Source: a virus
Length of the DNA: 34,237 nt
Virus record (IMG/VR): IMGVR_UViG_3300032083_001639
Coordinates: 1-34,237 of that record
Strand: one strand, 5' to 3'
Position numbers and translations under genes: made by a program. The notes under the pieces are model-generated. The model did not search any database and was not told the DNA's origin. It saw only the letters and a list, made by a program, of their open reading frames with translations. Below, one piece after another: positions 31,320-34,237 of the stretch; within the stretch, counting starts at the first letter, position 1, and every line of letters begins with the position of its first letter.

Positions 31320-32153
31320 CTAGGCGGTAAACTTTCCAAACAGGTTATACCCGAATTGAGAATCTGATAGCGAGTTTAGCCTGGGCTGCATAATTGAGGG
31401 GTGAGAGGATATCGGCATCGGATTTTTCTCTCCCTTCTTATCGTAGTTCGCCAATAGGTCGGTTATGTAGACCTCGTAATACTCGTCATCGGTTAGCAGT
31501 TCCTTATGGTGCTGCGTATCTATCATCCTCCCGTAGCGGGCTGCCTTGGTCTTGATAACGTCCTGCGTATCGAATGTATGTTCGTACCCGAACAGGTAGA
31601 CCCCGGTGTTTACGGACTTCTCCTGTTCTGTCTTATGAATCATGCCCCAGCTAGGTATGCCTCTTCCGTCATCGTTATAGAAATCGAACCTATCTCCCAT
31701 TCTCTTCTTGTTATAGATTCCAGAATGCTTATGCTGCGCCCAGTACAGTTTCGGAGTGAATATACGGTACTTCTCCCAGTATGCGTTGTGCCAATCGTTA
31801 TCTGCCGAGAGACGGCTTAAGGTGTTTCTCAAGCCGTCTACGTCCTTCTCGTGCAGCACGCCGTCCGCATCGAACATCAGCACGATATCTCCGTGACACG
31901 CCTGATACCCGGTAGTCCTAGCGATACCGTACGATTTCCAGCCAAGCTGTTCTATATTGAAGTAAGTATGCACTACACGCACTTTCGACTCGCTTGCAAA
32001 CGTCTCCCGAATAACCGTCTCGGTATCGTCCTTCCCGTACGGGTTTACTATAACTACCAACTCGTCCACAACGGGCAGAAACGAGGTTACCGACTCGATA
32101 AAGGGATAGCATCCCCAGATAGCCTCGCTTATCACGCACATTCCGCTAACCAT
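31320..32153 (-). CDS. Glycosyltransferase, GT-A fold
   Basis: A 277-residue protein with a GT2-like start, DELVVIVNPYGKDDT, and metal-binding DAD in VLMFDADGVL (95-97). A later acidic/aromatic region (YNDDGRGIPSWGMIHKTE) could hold the catalytic base and acceptor site. The start is preceded by an A/T-rich leader with no Shine-Dalgarno box. Donor and acceptor unknown. Confidence 0.72.
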   Translation of the reverse strand: MVSGMCVISEAIWGCYPFIESVTSFLPVVDELVVIVNPYGKDDTETVIRETFASESKVRVVHTYFNIEQLGWKSYGIARTTGYQACHGDIVLMFDADGVLHEKDVDGLRNTLSRLSADNDWHNAYWEKYRIFTPKLYWAQHKHSGIYNKKRMGDRFDFYNDDGRGIPSWGMIHKTEQEKSVNTGVYLFGYEHTFDTQDVIKTKAARYGRMIDTQHHKELLTDDEYYEVYITDLLANYDKKGEKNPMPISSHPSIMQPRLNSLSDSQFGYNLFGKFTA

Positions 32154-32169
32154 GTTTTTAATAAATCAA

Positions 32170-33006
32170 TTAAGATAGCATTCCCCAGCCGTTATATCCG
32201 AACATCTCTGGAGTCATATTCCGCACGGCCTCCCTAATAAAGACCGGGTGTTCTTCAATCGTAATGGGCCGGATGTTTCTCGTAAGCCTCATCTTCATCA
32301 TGTTCACGAAGTAATCAAACGATTCTTCCTCAGTCGATCCGAACCTCCACTCTTTGAAGTATCGGTAGTACGCCTGCGAGAACCTCCAGAACTCTCTGCG
32401 AGTCTCCTCTTTCGTCTTAAACGTATAGTCGTAGTTATAAAACGGAAGGCGCACTGGGACTATCGCTTCTTCCCGGAACCTGCCGTACGGTACTCCGTCC
32501 TCGCTAATATCTTTAACATAAATCGGATAGCACAAGTCCGTTCTCATATTGTCCGCCTTTCCGAACTGAATCCTGTCTGAAAACTGTCCCTTGTTAATCG
32601 CCATCGGCACGCTTCCTTTAACATAGTATCCATCCCGTGTGACCAGGCTGTTTTTGTGAAACGAACCTATCGGCACCAGACCACGCATCGCAAGGCGTTT
32701 CCTGATAAGCGGTATATCGTTCTCGTGGAATATGTAGTCGATATCGCAGCGTATTACCCAGTCCCCGGAAGCCGCTTCCAGACCCTTATTCAGATGCTTC
32801 GGCAACTCCTCCCAACTCCAATCCCACGGCCAATGGTAATGCACGACCTTCATATCGCCATCGCTTTTTAACGTGCAGCTGCCGTCCACTACGATAATCT
32901 CGTCTGCAAACTGACGATACGATTCCAAAGCAGCCTTCCAATTCGGGTCTCGGACGTCTACGGTTTCCTTTTCGTTTCCGACACAGGTCAGTATGGTAAC
33001 CTTCAT
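32170..33006 (-). CDS. Glycosyltransferase, GT-A fold
   Basis: A 278-residue protein if started at ATG 33006, which overlaps the upstream stop as ATGA; ATG 33015 is the alternative. It has a family 2-like core: DEIIVVDGSCT near 36, then WVIRCDIDYIF with DID metal site at about 88-90. The second half is rich in aromatic and charged residues. It lies between a kinase-like/methyltransferase and another GT-A gene. Confidence 0.72.
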   Translation of the reverse strand: MKVTILTCVGNEKETVDVRDPNWKAALESYRQFADEIIVVDGSCTLKSDGDMKVVHYHWPWDWSWEELPKHLNKGLEAASGDWVIRCDIDYIFHENDIPLIRKRLAMRGLVPIGSFHKNSLVTRDGYYVKGSVPMAINKGQFSDRIQFGKADNMRTDLCYPIYVKDISEDGVPYGRFREEAIVPVRLPFYNYDYTFKTKEETRREFWRFSQAYYRYFKEWRFGSTEEESFDYFVNMMKMRLTRNIRPITIEEHPVFIREAVRNMTPEMFGYNGWGMLS

Positions 33007-33992
33007 ACCTTGCATTTATAAAGTAACCTCTCACTCCTATCGTCTGTAGTACCCAAGTACTCAACTATCGGAAACAGGCGGTATAGCTGCGTCTCGGTCT
33101 CCTGCTTGGAATCGTGTGCGTGACCCTCGTAGTACAACGTATTCGTAGTGATTTCTTTCAGCCAGTCTGGGAACCCTAGGTACTCACTCATAGCCAGGTA
33201 GAACACGATATCTGCCGTCTGCTTCACACCGTCTATTGGCAGCACATCCAGCGTGATACCGTAGCGGTTGGTAAGACCCAGGTATTCCTGCGCTACCTGG
33301 ATAACCGGGTACAAGTCGTACCCGAAGCAGGTTGCACCCCGGTCAAACGCATAATGCAGGAACACTCCCAGATTGCATCCGATATCCACTACCGTCTTTC
33401 CCTTGAAGTCTATACTGTCTAACCCCATCGTTTTAATTCGGTACGAGGTAGCCCGCTTGCCGACAATAGAGGCCTCTGGAACACTCTGGTACGATACCCG
33501 CCTGCCGTCTATTAGCTTTCCGAAATGTGTTATCTCGTCTATACGGGAAAACAACATCTCCTTGTACTCGCTGTACTCTCTGAAAAAGCAGCCCCCGAAG
33601 TCCACATACTTCCCGTCAAACCAGTTCTCTTCGTTACTTTGCGTCTCGCTGTGGTCTCCTTCGTACAAAACGATGCCGTACTTGTCCGCAACCTCGAATA
33701 GACGCTTCTCGTTTTGTACACCCATCTTCTGAAGACGTTCCTGAACGATATAGGTGTACCCATGAGATTCCCCCACCTCGTATGTGCGTGGTGCCAAGCC
33801 GTGTGCGTAGAAGATATTGCTAATCTGTACCGCCTCTTTCACGTCCGTACCCTGCCAGGTAGGCTTCCTGATAAGTTTCACTACCTGAGAATCAAAGGCC
33901 TGTATACCCAACTCGCTTACCTGGGACGGCGTGAGTAGTATCGTATGCTTCGACCATTTCTCGCAGTTTGCTAATAAATCGGACTCATTCAT
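33003..33992 (-). CDS. Kinase-like domain fused to SAM methyltransferase (copy B)
   Basis: A 329-residue paralog of the protein at 29228-30268. The kinase-like half keeps clearer marks: a Lys strand QVVKLIRKP (36-44), helix with YAHGLAPRTYEV (62-73), hinge-like YIVQE (81-85), an acidic loop with D113 and N120, and a true DFG at 131-133. The methyltransferase half has VVDIGCNLG at 201-209 and ADIVFYLAM near 259. Shared words with copy A include GLAPR, VP in the linker, and ADIVF. It overlaps the dehydrogenase fragment by eight bases. Role in capping or decorating a glycan is inferred. Confidence 0.65.
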   Translation of the reverse strand: MNESDLLANCEKWSKHTILLTPSQVSELGIQAFDSQVVKLIRKPTWQGTDVKEAVQISNIFYAHGLAPRTYEVGESHGYTYIVQERLQKMGVQNEKRLFEVADKYGIVLYEGDHSETQSNEENWFDGKYVDFGGCFFREYSEYKEMLFSRIDEITHFGKLIDGRRVSYQSVPEASIVGKRATSYRIKTMGLDSIDFKGKTVVDIGCNLGVFLHYAFDRGATCFGYDLYPVIQVAQEYLGLTNRYGITLDVLPIDGVKQTADIVFYLAMSEYLGFPDWLKEITTNTLYYEGHAHDSKQETETQLYRLFPIVEYLGTTDDRSERLLYKCKV

Positions 33993-34237
33993 GTTCTCCC
34001 TGCATGGTATCGTTAATATCGTAGCCGACCTCTAATCCCTTCTCCTCTCGCAGCTGCTGGTTATACTCAAGCACGTCTATGATCAATCTCGGTTCGTAGC
34101 CGCTTTCCTGACACGCCCTTGCGAAAGCGTTCAAGTCCTTCGGCAAACACTTACCTCCGAACCCGGCAGCGTCCTTAAACGCCAGCGTATGAAAATACTC
34201 CATTCTTGGGTCTGCAAGCCAGCCCTCTCTGACTGCG
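33985..34237 (-). CDS. UDP-glucose/GDP-mannose dehydrogenase family protein, 5' end cut
   Basis: The frame is open to the right edge, so the N-terminus is missing. It has DPRM, then GFGGKCLPKD, the strongly conserved active-site Cys motif of the UDP-glucose dehydrogenase family, and a helix YEPRLIIDVLEYNQQ. The protein then stops about 53 residues after that motif, whereas family members usually carry a further UDP-binding domain of around 100 residues. So it may be a short form. It would make a uronic acid donor for the transferases downstream. Confidence 0.72.
   Translation of the reverse strand, partial: AVREGWLADPRMEYFHTLAFKDAAGFGGKCLPKDLNAFARACQESGYEPRLIIDVLEYNQQLREEKGLEVGYDINDTMQGEHE

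Noticed and set aside
25755-34237. Host chromosomal polysaccharide locus next to a prophage
   Set aside because: Strand, overlapping gene packing and direct run into the terminase genes match the phage operon, with no attachment site or integrase seen. It cannot be fully excluded without the sequence beyond the right edge.

Overview
The window is a stretch of a tailed double-stranded DNA phage genome (Caudoviricetes). A long-tail siphovirus type is suggested by a tape measure protein, a tail tube protein, a tail terminator and a probable -1 frameshifted tail assembly chaperone, with no sheath gene visible. Every gene I support is on the minus strand, so the window reads right to left. An M23-plus-SH3 endolysin-like protein and several clear GGAGG ribosome binding sites point to a bacterial host. 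I cannot name the host from sequence alone. No integrase, transposase, tRNA, rRNA or CRISPR array was seen. Both window ends cut through genes.

In order of transcription, 34237 to 25755 holds a tight block of ten genes for glycan chemistry: a nucleotide-sugar dehydrogenase fragment, five glycosyltransferase proteins carrying six transferase domains, a PIG-L/LmbE deacetylase, one free methyltransferase, and two paralogous proteins that join a kinase-like N-terminal half to a methyltransferase. Most junctions overlap or lie within a few bases. From 25767 to 22838 come a ParB-methyltransferase fusion, a G-rich repeat spacer that could be the packaging site, and the two terminase subunits. From 22825 to 10333 lies the head module: a portal fused to a MuF domain, an N-terminal coiled-coil protein, an 831-residue beta-helix-like surface protein, a further virion-type protein, a Mu Com-like zinc ribbon, prohead protease, HK97-type capsid protein, connector proteins, tail terminator and tail tube. 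The tail module follows (chaperone, tape measure, distal tail, hub, Cys-rich protein, two tail fibre-like proteins, one with a C1q-like head), then coiled-coil membrane protein, M23-SH3 protein and tiny membrane proteins that look like a lysis region. The left end carries a metallophosphoesterase, a very basic 39-residue protein, a structured non-coding stretch, a promoter, a replication initiator-like gene and a PD-(D/E)XK nuclease cut by the edge.

The most interesting points are four. (1) The glycan cassette with twin kinase-like/methyltransferase fusions is directly upstream of the packaging genes and seems built to assemble and cap a glycan; its target is unknown. (2) Six tandem 7-bp repeats next to three to four tandem 11-bp repeats lie inside the initiator gene, in periods that do not fit the codon frame, suggesting a lambda-like origin inside the gene. 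(3) A Com-like RNA-binding protein gene is followed by a strong hairpin that ends just before the prohead protease start. (4) The initiator mRNA leader and the 1153-1278 region hold several strong inverted repeats that suggest RNA-level control.
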